Source: Phalacrocorax aristotelis (lineage: Eukaryota > Chordata > Aves > Suliformes > Phalacrocoracidae). From it: a stretch of 64,000 nt of DNA. The stretch's first letter is position 1, and each line of letters opens with the position of its first letter. The stretch lies in the NCBI RefSeq assembly GCF_949628215.1, contig NC_134281.1:10984501-11048500 (forward strand), given 5' to 3'. A program made the translations under genes and the position numbers. The notes under the pieces were generated by a model. That model was given only the letters and a program-made list of their open reading frames with translations. It had not been told where the DNA came from and did no database searches. Positions 16,101 to 31,100 of the stretch are shown here, one piece after another.

Positions 16101-19100
16101 ATGAACACATTTTTGTACAGCAGGATAGCAAATTATTTAGAATGAACTTCTGGCCCCTGAGTATTGCACCAACTAAACAGTGATGAAGCTCTGTGGCATG
16201 TGTTTTTTATTATAATGTTACTATTTTTTTGAGTTTTGCTACATACAAACTTTGCAAGAGCATTAGACATGGGGTGAGGGAATCCAGACATCTAATTACT
16301 TATTACACACTGCTTTATCACTCAAAAACCCACAAGTTTTATTTATATGCTACATATATTTCAGGAAGAACACATTTTCTGTTTTTACAAATTAGTAACC
16401 AATTCTTTCCGGTCACAGGCTGCAAAGATCTTCAGCTTAGGTAAAAGGTAAAAGTACCCAGGAAGCTGAGACTGACATTTTCTCGATTGTATACTAACCA
16501 ACAAACACTGATGGTGCAGGAGGGAAGCTCTCTACTGGAATTGTATCTGGGGGTCTTCCATATGTCATTTCATACAGTAAGTGCCCAAAGCAATGTACAT
16601 CAACACCTTCTAAAGTCTGTGGAGGAACAAAAAAATAAAAACACAACTTGCTAGAACTAATCAGTTTTTTACAACTGGTTTGAAAACATGCCTTAACCCA
16701 TTAAAGAAAAAGAGTGGTCTTACATTTAAAGATAGAAAAGAGGAACCATTAAGACAGTTCCTAACCACAGTCATTTCCCTGCATAACTTTAGCTCAAATG
16801 AAATCTTCACGCTTCAAGCTGAAGAAGCTACTGCTGTCTTTCTGTACGTGATGATGCAAATGGGATAGCAGTATAGTCATGTTCTGTAAAAACACGTAAA
16901 GTAGTAAACTCTTTTCCTACGCAGCAGTTTAGAGAGTGATACATTGATAGGAATCACAGCCAAGCACACTTTCCTAGCCAAGTCAAACAGCAAAGAATGA
17001 GATTCATAATATGACCAGCTGTCCCCTTACAGGGAGGTAGATAAAAAGACGGCAAAAATGCATACCAAACAAACCTAGGAGTGTCTCCTTCACTCCTCCT
17101 TAGGTTTATGCAACCTGTGCATACATGCTAAGCTCCCAGACAGCAGATTTCCAAGATCTCTGAATCATGTTTAAACAGAAATGGCTCCTCTTACTGGAAG
17201 GGGCTTAGAGCTTTAATGGCAATAACAGATTTGGACTACCATGAACTTTTGATCATTTCTTTGACAACACCAGTAGAACTTGTTTAGCAAGGTCAGCAAG
17301 CAGCTGTCTTGTGATGCTGTACAGAATTTATTACAATGAGCACTTAAAGGCAGGGCAAGACACTGGCTAAAATACTACATTGCTGCAACAGGGCAAATTT
17401 GTTTTCATATTTTGGTAGGAAGATAATATTTTGCTTTGCAAGCCTGCAGTTCAGAGACACCCTTCAAACAAATAAAAACCAGCTTTTAATAGCTAGATGC
17501 CTGCAAGCATCTAATCAATTTTCACAGTATCCACCAAAGGCAGGGCTGATTACTACTCCCAGCTAAGACTAAGTAATAAGCTGTGCTCATTGTATGCACA
17601 TACAAGTGAAAAAGTGTGGCAGACAATATGCACATTCCTATGAAATATAAGACCAGGGTGGAAAAAGATCATAAAACAACTGCAGTTTACCTCTATTTGT
17701 TCCAGCACTGCTGTCACAAAAACACTCACCTGCAGTCCCCTTCTACCTGCTTACCTTTGGCCTCAGCCTCACTCCAGTGTGCTGCAACAAAACTTCTGTG
17801 CAGCCGGACAGTGACTTGGAGGAAGCAGAAAAGGGATTTGATGGAGAAAAGCTCAGATTAAAGAAAGGGGGTTGAGAGAGGTTTTTTCATTCTAGTCAGT
17901 TCTCCACAAACAGAGGTTGAGGATAAAGGGATGCATAACAGTCAGCTGAATTAATTGTCTGAATCTTACATTAATTTTCCGAAACTGTGAAAAGTATGAT
18001 CGATAAAATGAGGGAAGTCCCAACAAGGAATTTTCCAGATCCAGTAACTTGCAGGTGTCCCCATCCAACATCACATTGGCAGAATGAAGATGGCCATAAG
18101 GAAATCCTTTCTCATGTAAGAATTTTAATACCTGAAAAAAAAAAAAAATCCAAGACAGGAGCACCGTCACAAGACGCTCTGATGATCTCAAGATCTTAAA
18201 TGCTCCAATACGAAAGCAGATACATAATAAGGCCCCCATTTGGAATGCTTGCTCACCTTGATTTTCTATCTACATCATCTTTGGCTGACTATTAATTTCC
18301 ATTTCACTAGTAACATTTCTCACAAAACAAACATATGATGCTGATCCTCAAAGCAGGCTTACAGTCACCTCCTGAAGAGATGTGGAAACTAAAATTCACA
18401 ATTCTACTCAATATTATAATCTGAATAAAAGTTTTTTAAAAACCACATTAATGACAATTAATTTATGGCACACGTTCTGCAGGCTATCAGTTACTACTTT
18501 CCCTTTTCCCACAAGGAAAAAACCACATGATCAATGCTTACCCACTTCAGCTCCACACGTACCAACTGCCTTTTTTTTTTCTTTTTGGTCAGAAATGGCC
18601 TCACACATACATAATTCAACTCCCAGCAGCTAATCTCAATTTACATTTAGCTTTGAAGTCTGCTGCCAAAATAAAGCTTGTGTGCTCAAAAGTTTGTCTA
18701 CTTTTTCTAGTTAAACCAGTTGGCCTTAAAAAAACCCACCTTAATCATAAAGGCTGGTAAATAAAGCAAAACAAAAAAATACCTCTAATATTTGCCTTCC
18801 GTAAGTTTTTATTTGCTGAAGTTCAAGACCTTGAATTTTTTTAGGATTGCAATACTTCTTCAGGTACGGATCTTTTGGCTTTGCCTTTAAAAGAAAAACA
18901 CATATCAAGTATTATGTCCAGAAAAGGTAATAAGTGGCTTAGTTTGCTTAGCAATAGATGGTAAACAGTTTTATAAAAGACATACTATGGTCATTCCAGC
19001 AAATGTTCTACCATTTGAGTCAGGGGCAGCAGCAGGGAGACATTACCTTATGGATAAGGTCCTTCAGTGTCCCTTTTTCACTGAATGGTCTAATAACCAG

Positions 19101-22100
19101 CGCTGAAGATTCATTGGCGGTGGCAAAAGTGATTTTGTAAATATAGGGATGCTACCAAAAGAAGAAACTGTAGGTAAGTTTTAGATGACAGACTCTGCAG
19201 TTCATTTTTGTTTGATTCACAAGTAAGAAAACATCTGCATGAATTGTATGTTTAAAGTAAGAAACTGGATTCTTTCAGTGACATTTACTCAAGTTATTCA
19301 GTCTTAAGCTGAAGTAAAGGCAAAGAAAACTTCACAAGGTCACAAGGACATTGTTCAATTTCCACATAAATAATAAAAAAAAAAACCCACCATAATTTTT
19401 TAACAAAACAGACTGGCAGTTTAGACAAATGAAGAATCAAGCTCCATTAATACTTACACATGAGCAGCTTTACTGCAGGTTTAAGTCATGCTAAACTAAT
19501 AAATTCATTCACGGTTTCATACAACTATGGCACATAAGGAAACAGCATTAATAACTGTCATAACAGTTTTATGTCTTCAGAAATTATTATAATGACTTCC
19601 TGCAACTTTGTGAAACCAAATGAGACAGCATGGTTGGAAATAATTTACACATGCAATCCATACTTTAATTGAAATCACAAGTTAGGAAAAGATCCCTTGT
19701 TTATATCCTGTTTTAGTACATTAGTTTTAGTCTGGTTTGGGGATTGTAAAGCCCAGTTTTCAGGCTCTTCTGTGGTGTGTATCTGCTGAGTTCCAAGACT
19801 GCACAGAGGTTTACCAGTTTAAATACAGAATCACAGAATGGCAGGGGTTGGAAGGGACCTCTGGAGATCTTCTCGTCCAACCCCCCTGCATGAGCAGGCA
19901 CACCCAGAGCAGGGGGCGCAAGACCGTGTCCAGGTGGGGTTTGAATGTCTCCAGGGAAGGAGACTCTACAACCTCCCTGGGCAGCCTGTGCCACTGCTCT
20001 GGCACCCCCACAGTAAAGAAGTTTTCTTCTCATATTCAGGTGGAACTTCCTGTGTTCCAGCTTGTGTCCATTGCCCCTTGTCCTGTCCTTGGGCACTATT
20101 GAAAAGAGCCTGGTCTCATTATCCTGACGCCCACCCTTTAGATATTTACAGGTATTTATGAAATCCCCCCTCAGACTTCTCTTCTCCAGGCTAAACAAAA
20201 GCAGGCCTCTCAGCCTTTCCTCATAAGGGAGATGCTCCACTCCCCTGATCATCTTGGTAGCTCTCCGCTGGACTTGCTCAAGCAGTTCCACGTCCTTCTT
20301 AAACCGGGGGGCCCAAAACTGGACACAGTACTCCAAATATGGTCTCACCAGGGCAGAGTCTCTCAATCTGCTGGCCACACCCCTTTTAATGCATCCCAGG
20401 ATACCACTGGCCTTCCTGGCCACAAGGGCACATTGTTGGCTCATGGTCAACTTATTGTCCACCAGCACTCCCAGGTCCTTCTCAACACAGATGCTTTCCA
20501 GTAGTTCAGCCCCCAGCCTGTACAGGTGCATAGGGTTGTTCCTGCCTAGGGGCAGGACCTTGCACTTGCTCTTGTTGAATTTCATCAGGTTCCCCTCAGC
20601 CCAGCTCCCCAGCCTGTCCAGGTCTCACTGGCTGGCAGCACAGCCTTCTGGTGTATCAGCCACTCCTCCCAGCTTGGTATCATCAGCAAACTTGCTGAGG
20701 TTACACTCTATCCCACCATCCAGGTCATTGATGAATATGTTGAACAGGACTGGACCCAGCACAGACCCCTGGGGAACACCACTAGTGACAGGCCTCCATC
20801 CAGACTCTGCTCCATTGATCACGACCCTCTGAGTTCTGTTGTTGAGCCAGTTCTCAATCCACCTCACTGTCCACTCATCCAACCCACACTTCCTTGGCTT
20901 GCCTGTGAGGATGCCATGGGAGACAGTGTTGAATGCCTTACTGGAGTCAAGACAGACAACATCTACTGCTCTCCCTTCATCGACCCAGCCAGGCACAGCA
21001 TCATTGAAGGCTATCAGGTTGGTCAGCCATGATCTACCATCCTTTTCAGCCGGTCTCTCACATGCTTAACATCCTTAAAGAGAAACTCCTTTTGGAGTCA
21101 AATGCCAGTTTTTCAGACAGAGAGGCTTATTGGATTTATAATGTGGCTTTGCACAGGAGCTTAAGTTGCACAGCCTCCACTGTACCTCTACTAAGATATT
21201 CCTGTCTTAAATACACAGAACTGAAAAAATAACACTCGTTTCACTGCCTTATCCTCTGCTGCCCGAGAATATCCCCAGTACATGGGTTAGCAATTACACC
21301 TAGACAGCACTATCCTAACAGCCTAAAAGTGTTGAGGAGCTGAAATAAAAACTCGTGATCTCACACTACTGCACAAGAGGAAAAAAATACAATTAATCAC
21401 AACTGAATCTTCTGTAATAATCCTGCAGGATTATTATTTGTGCAGAGAACATGTTACCTCATATTGTGTGGGAAATGTAATTAAAAGGTTCACATATCTT
21501 TAAATTTAAAGTTACAAAACTATGTCTACTAGGCTACATGTGCTTTTGTAAGATCAGCCCTTGACAAGCATTTTTGTGCTGCCACACTTTGAAAGTCTTC
21601 AGGTAATACTCACAGAACAGGAAGAAAGAAGTTTCACAGCATACTGTAAGTCTTTGTCAGACAAGTATTTATCAGGGCCAAGATCAGCCTGGAAATAAAT
21701 AGGAAAAGAATGGCATCATAATAGATTTTGCATTCCATAAAGAAAATGTGATCTATATTCTTCTCTCACAAATGAAGACAGCTGCTTGAAGGTATATTTT
21801 GAAGAACAAGCAAGGAAATTACACATACAGAATGAAACTTGAAGAGGTGGTTTCACAACACAGTGTCTGACAGTAGGTCAGTATTATTGCTTCCCTCTTC
21901 CTCCAATATCTGATGTGCATTGCTACCTCTGAATGAACCCTGCCAACCCCAAACTCGGGGACTGTGTGCTTTGTGAACTGATAAGGCTTAACCCCCTACC
22001 TTTTTCCTCTCCAGTAAAAACAACTTCTCTCCTACCACAGGCTTCAGTGATATCAGCTCTCCAGTGAAGTCTCACAAACAGCTATACTGATACAGTTAAG

Positions 22101-25100
22101 AGGGCAAGACATTTCAGCACAGGAACACAACCAAGAGTTTAGTAACAACAAACTATATGGTGTCAATATAGGTCTACCTTAAAGGAGCAATTCATGCCTC
22201 TCCCACCTATTAGTTTGTCAGTAAAACTAAAGACCCAAGTAAGGAAACCCTCCACTTTAAAAAGGATCACCTTGTTATTTTCAGTGAGCAAATTTATATG
22301 GTCAACAGCTACATCACTACAACTGAAGAAACAGAGGTGCAGGAATGGGAACACATGACCAGGCACAGAAACTTGCAGACTGGATTTGCCACCAGAGGAA
22401 AGAAACTTAAGAAGTCCTACACCACAAGTGCACCTAAGGGCTTTCAAGGCTCTTTCAAAGCCTGAGCTCTCAAGTCCCCCTCTCTGTCACTCATGCATGG
22501 TAGTTGATACAAATGAAATAAGGCACATTCATCAAGAAAATCTTGAGTATGAGATGGAAGTATATATACCCAGCTTAACATTAGCCGTTCCTTTGGTTGA
22601 TTCTTAATCTTCATTAAGAAATATTTCTTACGTATTCGCCAACCTACAAAAGAAGAGTCATCAACACCTTTAATTAAAACACTACTAAATCATATGGCTT
22701 ACAGGCAGGACAAGGTCTCTAAGCAAAGACAGCATTGCAATCTTAGAACTTGTATAGTTGGGGGGGATCAGACAATTTTTCATGCATACATGCTCTTCTT
22801 ACCTATATCTTTTAATGGTTCTACCACTTCCCACTTTGGCTCTGATCGGAAGAACATTGAAACATGCTGTAAGGCAATTTCTGGAAAGAAAAAAAAAAGA
22901 GTTTTTAAGAGACTAGTTAAGATGTTAGGTAAGGTTCAATGCCAGAAGGAAGCCTGCAGGAATTCAGACAGAAAGTCAGCAAAATCACTTTAAAAGGAAA
23001 TCAGATAAAAACACAGTTAAAGGGTGTTTGCATTTTTAACCCAAGAACTCAAATCCTCAAACAAAGAAAGCACTGCCTTCAAAAAACTTAGCTTATTGAG
23101 TTTGCATTCTATCTGTACTAGATCTACATTTCCAAGTCCAAATCCAATGCTCACAGCAAAGCTTTCCCACGCTACAGTAGATCGCGAAATGTTTCTGCTA
23201 TACCTGTAAAAGTGCTAACTTTTACATCTCTTTAATGTGCACCTACATTGCCTTTACTACGTGTAAACTAATCAGTTCTGTTTCACTACGTATTATTCTG
23301 TCCTTTTCTGTGCAGGCAAAGGTATTTTGCTAGCTATCATGATCCAACACACATTTTGGGGTGGCAGGAAAGGTCACCCTTCTGTTATTGAATCCTTGCA
23401 CAACTGATTTATTCATGAAGAGATTTGAGGGGAAAGCTCAGCAAGAAGTGGTGACAGCAGGGGGAGAAAGGGAATCATGCCCGCAAGGAGTTCTCTCTAA
23501 CATGGCTTATCTTGGATTAGAAACAAGCAAAAAGGTAAGGATGCACTGATCTTTTCGCACTGTATCTTCACTCTCCAAAAACAGGCTTGGAAAAAGAAAG
23601 AGAACAATGCAATAAGTATCAGCTCACGGCTCCAGTATTTAAGAAGTGGCAAACTGATGGTGTCTCCAAAGATCATAAGCAGTGACTTGATTGCTACTAA
23701 CTTCCCAGCAACTTGCTGAAAAAAACAGCCTTGATGAAGGAGCTCAAAATTAACACAGAAGTCATAGTGTCCCTTTGAGGATTTAAATTGCTTGCTCAGC
23801 ATTAGCCAGACAAACTGTATCCTTGAAGAGTTATAATAATTTACAACTCCCCTACAGCTTATCACAAACATCCGGGAAATGTTCTTTGCACTTTGAAGCT
23901 GAAGACACGAGAATGTTACATAAAGGGAGAGCAAAAAGACAAGTGAAAAGGAAGCAGTAAGTTCCTCCTTCAGTAGGCTCTGCTTTTATGAAAACAAGCT
24001 TTGCATTTTGCAGAGTCAAACCTAGACTAGGGGCCAGTCAGACCCAGCCCACGAACTAGATCTGTGGAGTGGGTTTCATCACTAAGGGGAAGGGTCTTTT
24101 TTTCAGTCTACAACACAAATATTTAACAATTTCCAATGGCTGAAGCTGAAGTCAGACAAATTCCAAGAAGAAACATTTAATAATTAAGAGAACTGATCAC
24201 TGGAATACCATTTTAAGGGATGCAGTGATTTTCCGGTATTTGGGGGGGAGGGTGTGTGACTTATTCAAGCCTTGAAATAGTAATCAACCTAGCTCAAACA
24301 ATTAGTTTTAAGAAGTCTCACAACCCAAAGTGACAGTGGGAGCTAGACAAGATGACCACAATTGTTCCTGTTGATTTGAAAAACCTCAGAACCAGGACAA
24401 ATGCATGATTCAGTGTTCAAAAGACCAGCTGTTTTAACAGAACGCAGAGCTGGCAAACTTAACTCCACCTTACACTCTGTTAGACAAATCATTTCCAAAC
24501 ACCAACCCTCCCCATTTATCATGAACTGTGAAAAAGTAGATGTTGCTCTCACCAACCCCCTCCCCCAAGTTCTGCTTATATAGATGATTACTCCTCTGTA
24601 AAGTAATTCAAATATTTAGATTTGACAATCACAGCATGATTCATGCACAGAGCTGGAGAAACTATCATAAATAATCACATGCACAGTTTGATAATTTTGA
24701 AGGGGGTTCTCCCCTCCACGCCTCCATGCTTCAGTGTAAATCCTTGTCAGCATTAATGGAAGATGCACACACGTGCTAAAGTAAAACTGTAATGCAGTTT
24801 TGCAATTCCTCACTTACCAGTGTAGTTTACAGAATAGCTGTTTGGATCCAAGAACTTTTTTACCAGTTCACAGTTAGACAGTATGTGATGGGTAGTAATT
24901 ACATCGAGATAGGCCTGGAGTCCCTTCTGTCTTTCAGCTATGAATTCACGCTCCATATTCCCAATCAATTTTTTTGGAGGAAGAGGTAGACTTAGAGTTG
25001 AGATCTTAAAAAGAGAAGAAAAATTACTAACCTTGCACTCAACATGCCTCAGGGATATAAACTAGCAACCCAGAAAGTAAAAATTTCAGCAGCAAGCTAA

Positions 25101-28100
25101 TTACTGGATAACTCTTTTCATACTGTGTATATACAAGCTTTTATGGTTTTTCTAAGTACTGTTATCAGGGCGAGTTCGTCAGATAACAGCTTGCATCCCA
25201 CTGTGAAGAGATTAGTAAGTGGAATGACACTGAAAAAGCAAGAAGATAATTTTTTGCTAGTGAGTCATGCATTTAAGATCACTACACAAAACTTTCAGAT
25301 ACTAAATGGCCACAATTTTCAGCCAAATCCTTTCTGTGAAATACCTCTGCCACAGGACAAAAACAATTCACACCTTACCATTTTCTCAGGGCAAGATTTA
25401 TGCTTTCTTATTTCATGAAGTGCAGATTAATAACTTTCCTTTGCTGCTACTGCCTTTATAGGTAATTTACAACTCCTTACTGTCAGTATTTTAAATCTGT
25501 AATTTCAAATATGGTGCAACTTTTCCATTTTCTGTTCTGAATTTGTTGCTGCCCAGTTTTTAAACAGCCATACATCTTTCGACCCAGAAATAGCTGCAAT
25601 CTACCAGTGGACGTGCAGTAGTTGTTTTATGTTGACATAAGTGATCCAAAACTTCAGATAAAATCAGAGAAATACTTCAAAATAGGATGATGAAAAAATG
25701 TTCAGAAATTCAAAGCCTTATATAAGTCAGATCAAAGAGATCATCTTTAGAAAACAAAACTAGGTTGCACACAGTGTTTACATTCAATTACTTCATGTGA
25801 ATTGCCAGAATAAATGTTTCGTGTCATTAACACATTGTTGTCCTGCAGATCAAAGCACCTGCCTTGGGTATGCTGAATCTCCATGGGAGTTACCTTTAAG
25901 AAATATGTACTGCAGGAATCCCTTACACCAGATGCAATAACCTCATTTCTAAAGCAAACAGTTCACCAGGGAGAAGACCGGGATTTTTGGTGTTTGAACA
26001 ACTCTCATTTTAGCTAGTGGAAAAAGTAAAGGATTAGTTCAACAAACCAGAGCAGAAGTAGCAATCCCTTTCCTTTTTTCCCTCCTTCTTTTGAGCACAG
26101 GAGTTTTCCCCCCCCTAACCTTAGCACTTCTGTTTCTGGCTGCAAAACATGGGCTGGAAAAGAGCTCTAACTACGCCTGAATTACAGAAGATATTAATAA
26201 AAATCATCCATGGAGCATTTTTAAAGCTCTTTTACACCCACAGGGGAAAAAATATATATCCCGGAATAAACCCCAAACCAACAATACAGCACTTAAATTG
26301 ATCTGGTGAATCGCTGGCTGTAACACCAGAGGCACATGACACTTTAGTTTGGCAGACCACTCTTACTTCAAAAACAAGTTACTTGAAAAGCATATCAAAT
26401 CATAATCACCTTTACATTCTTGACCTGTCAGCTAGCTACCATCAAAGAGAAAAGGACCCTAGTTCAGATGTTTTCAAACCACTATTATTTGTTTTTAAAT
26501 TTATTTCAGTAAACCGCACATCTGCTATTTTTCAGCAGAAAGTAACATTCACCCCCAAGTTTTTGTAGCAACCTGCCAAAGCACATAGCACAGTGAGAAC
26601 ACTGCCTACCACAAAAGAACGCCTCACGGAGTCCTGACCTTGCAAAGACCTCACATGCTTTCAAACATGAGCAGTGCTTCTCAGTGGCCCCAGCTCAGCT
26701 CTAGAGCAAGGATGGGCTTCACCACAGAAGAACCTGGGAATTAACATTCTTATCTTCAAACCACAGCCCACTCAGGAATGTCTGTTCAAAAGCTGCAATA
26801 AAATGCCTCAGAAAAGCCAGATATCTTGCTGCAAATACTGTACCAGCAGTTCACTTAAAACAGAAGAGCAGCCAATGATCTTCACACATCTCTGTCAAAT
26901 AAGCAAAGAGGAAGAAATGCGGGATGGACTGGAAGGAGCTTTTCAATCCAGTACACAGCTGGGAGTTCAGGGAATCTGGCTTGAAACTTTCTGATGCAGA
27001 TCAGGGTCACAGTATACACTTCTCATTATTTCCAAGGTGTTTGGTAGGACTACACTCCCTAGCCTAGATAATTTGGAACTTCTCAGTCCTTACTATTATT
27101 GTGTAGGTAGCACCAGATTAACAGCAGAAAAGTTGCATTCAAACTGAACTGCTGCTGTGTGTTCAAACCCAACCACCCAAACCTACAGAGAGGTCAAGTG
27201 TGCCACAAGAACTGGAAGAACTTGGGGCTTTACATCCAAAAGAAGCTTCATCAGTTTCTCCAGCAACGTTTCAGTTTTGAAGGAAGGAGGCTGGATCTTG
27301 GTATTTTCTTTTCAGTACGTGCTCATTGCTTTACACTGTTTTGGGGGGGTTTGTTTTGTTTTGCTTGGAGTTTTGTTCATTTGTTCATTTACTCTAATTT
27401 CAACATACACAAGATGAGAGTTTAAAGAGTTTAAAAAAACAAGTCATGGGACCTGAATATTGTGATGAAATATTGTTGCTTAGAGTTCTGGATGGAAAGA
27501 ACTGAGGAGTGTTGCATGTCTTAATGGATCAGAAAGCTTCAGCTCCTGCATCACAAAGAGCAATTTATTAAAACCTCCGAAACAGTGGGAGAAAAGAATT
27601 ATTTCAACATGCTTCTTGCCAGCTACTGTCTGCTGTCTCTCAAGCCCTGGCACATGGAACTAGGCTGGAGGAGCAGTGGTGTTCGTCAAAAGCAGAGCTG
27701 TGCATCTTTGATAAAGGCTTAAAACTCTCTCTTCTTGCCCTTCTGCTGGACACATAATGAAGAATCACACCTCTTAGGGCAGCTCTCTGTACTAGCTGGA
27801 AAGGGCTATCTCTAAGCAGAGATATATCTTTGCCTTTCCAGACTGTGGAAAGCAGAAACAGGATTTTGAACATCAAGGGGTAAGCAGTAGTTTTCACTGC
27901 AGGAGACCAAGTGTTAATGAACACAGCCTGTTAATTTAGCCACCCTCTGCAAACCCTCCTATCCAAGTTAGAGGTATGTCTTGATGAGTCTTTTTGATTT
28001 TTTTCTAGCCAAACAGCTGACGTTTTTGTCCCAGATCTTCATATCTTACAGCTGCAAAATCTCCCTCTCATTTCAGATTCCTCCTTGTCCCATTCTGCAA

Positions 28101-31100
28101 GTTATTGTGAAATAACTTCCTGAACCCTCCACTTTTATCATTCACCTCTGTCTCAGATACAAAGGCCTTTTCTTTCTGTATGCCTTTCATAACCTACCTA
28201 CCTTCACTTTCTAGACCTTCCACATAGGCCTAACCTTTCAGTACCTGATATTTCTAAATTTTAAGTCTTAAAGGTCCATTGCCTTTCCTACTAAAGCTGC
28301 CTCATTTGAAAGTTAAATGAGAAAGCTTTTTCATGCCTTAACATATTCTATTCCCCACTGTTAAGAGGAGCTTGTTATAAGTGGCTGCAAGTGAACTCTT
28401 TCTTCTTTTTAAAACTTTCTAAAAATCCCCTCTCTGTGATCTCTGTCAAAACTTGACCAGTTAAGACTACCATGACCACTATGTACTGTGATGGACTAGT
28501 ACCATCTCATTTCCTTGTGTTCCCATGGGTGCTTATCTAATGTTAAATCTTGGATTTCTTTGGAGCAGGAGACATCTTTGTATTGCATTCATTCAGCACA
28601 TCACACAAGACGTTTCTAGGTCATAAGAGTTCCTGTGTGCTACTGCATATTCCCTAAAATAATTCCATAACACAACCATATTGCATCTGCTGAATTATTA
28701 GTAATTTGCTCCTCCATTCACCTTCTAGCATAGGGATCAGTTATAGCAGACTCTCACGAGTGCGCAATTCAACATCCTTACATGGTTTTGCTCACTGAGG
28801 TTCATCAAGCAGATAGCTGATTTGATGGGGGGCAGGGGGAGGGAGAGGAAGTAGAAGCAGTAGTAAGCTCTCGAATTCACACAACAGGGCAAAAAAATTT
28901 CAAAGTCACAAAAAGCTATCCTCAAATTGCAGAAGCGTTCACTTTTTATCTTGCTTGCATAGTACTGTGGAAATCTCAAGTAACAGGTTTCACTCCCATA
29001 TATGCTAGTCACTGCTGCTTCTCCCCTTTTTCCCAAACACACTCATATACCCTGCTTTTTCCCACACACAAACTAAAAAGAAATAATTGTCTTAAAAAGC
29101 AAAAGAAAAACACACAGTAAGCCCAGTGTTTAACTAAGAAACACTTTCTAGTGATACAGAAAACCATCACATGATAAGCAGCATCTGGTAGTGCTTTTAG
29201 ACGAATATAAATAATGGGACACATAGCACTTCAATGCTGAATTTGTAAGGTTGGTATGTGCCTTGGCTTTCTTCAAATCAAAGGAGGAACAAGTAATAAC
29301 ACATAAAACCGGAACAAGTCACAGTACTGAAGGGAAATATTCAGTATCTGCCAATTTCCTCCATTTCTGTATAAATTGGTCCTGTTGATGCTAAAGTTAA
29401 AATGTTACAAGAGAAAACATAAGTGTGAAAAAAATATACGTTCAAGTTATATCTGAAGTCACACTTTCTCTTTACAGCTATGTGAATTCGTATTTTTTTC
29501 TTCAGGGCAATATATAAAAATATCACAAGCCATTTAAAATACATCCTTCTACATTACATTTTATATTTATATATCATATCAAGGATGAAAGTTACCTGCA
29601 AGCTATTATTAAGCAAGTCAAAGTCACTGTATCGCCTCACAATCTGCAAAATATAAAGACAAAGTTCAGGAAACATATTACTTTTCCCATCAGCATTTTA
29701 CTCTTCAAAATCCCATCAGAGAAAAGTAATTCCCGTTTATATCATAACCGTCTTTTAACCATTTTTGTACAAATGCATAACTGCTGGATTTATGTCACAT
29801 TGTCAGAGAGCAAATAAGAATGAAACAGAACGAAAATGCATTTCTAAACATTATCTTAAAACTGCTTAAAAAAATATGTGAGCAAATTTGTCAGCAAACA
29901 AAGCATTTTTGCCCTATTAGATGAAACTTTTCATAGTCATCTTCACTACAACTTCTAGGTTTTGTGGGTCATGTATCAGCAAGGCTGTGATCTTAGCACT
30001 AAGGAAGGCAAACTGGCATTTAAGATTTAAAAACGATGGTTGAACCAACACACAGTAGTAACATGACAGGCATTTTTCCTGGATTATTCACAATAGCAGC
30101 AGACAACATGCCTTCTGTAGGTGGCAGCAATACTGTTCTTCTCTTAGTTTTTGACCAAAAGTATTCAAGCACTTAATGTTCTCAATTCCAAACCAACATT
30201 TTCCTCTCCAGCTCAAATTTAAAAAGCTAGGAAGAGGCCATTTTCAAATTCTTCCTAAAAAGGCATCCTGGTTACACGAATCACAGTTTAAGAAATTACC
30301 TGCCAACTGTTCTCTGCTGAAACTCCTCTCTGAACACGGATTATGTATTCCTAGTAAAAGGAAAAAGTTATTAGAAATGAGAACTAATGAGGTGAAAAAC
30401 GTTATTAGGTACTTCTCCAAATATGACCACTATCCAACTAGGAAACATTCAGAAACAGAAAATTCAGATCCAGATTTTAAGTGCCTAGGTGAAGGTCAGA
30501 GCTGGGTTTGCTCAGGCCCATCACTAGCAGCTGTCTCTCTCTGCTTCACGGAGTAGAAGAGAAAGAGAGGTCCAAGAGCTTGCAGACCTGTGAAGCACTT
30601 GAACAATTCCATTTATTTAAGGAAAAACACAGTAAGAGCATACTCACCACACACCTCTAGCGACAACGGCTGAAGAAACCTCTACTCACCTCACTTTCAG
30701 TACCTAACAAGTAGCCCCTAGGAATTACTGTCACCATCATGACAGAATAAAATGCCAGTAAATACCTACAGCTGCCCAATCTCTAATTATTTTTGCACAA
30801 GAAAGTTTACCACTAATGTGTTGGGGTATACTTGAGTAACTAGAACGTATCAGTTTCTCATTACAATAATTATTCCTTTATAACGCATGCTTAATGTTAA
30901 TTATTTATATATTATCTTTATAATAACTATATATATACCTACATATTATAATCTCAGTTAACCACTTTTAAATTCTAAGAATTAATAATTCTCCCACCAC
31001 AATTACATACATAAAGCACAATTCTTTTCAGTCTCTTCTTTTCAAGCTCCACGGTACCTTTTGTGGATTAACACCCAGTCAATATCATTATTTGAGATTT

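Noticed and set aside
20254-20832. 192-codon + strand frame
   Set aside because: It is the antisense of the CR1 reverse transcriptase region, not an independent gene.
23497-23934. 145-codon - strand frame in a PXK intron
   Set aside because: Ser/Cys/Phe/Leu-rich composition typical of chance frames in AT-rich DNA, with no recognisable motif and no splice context.
30176-30556. 126-codon + strand frame
   Set aside because: It overlaps PXK exon 2 on the opposite strand and has no family resemblance.
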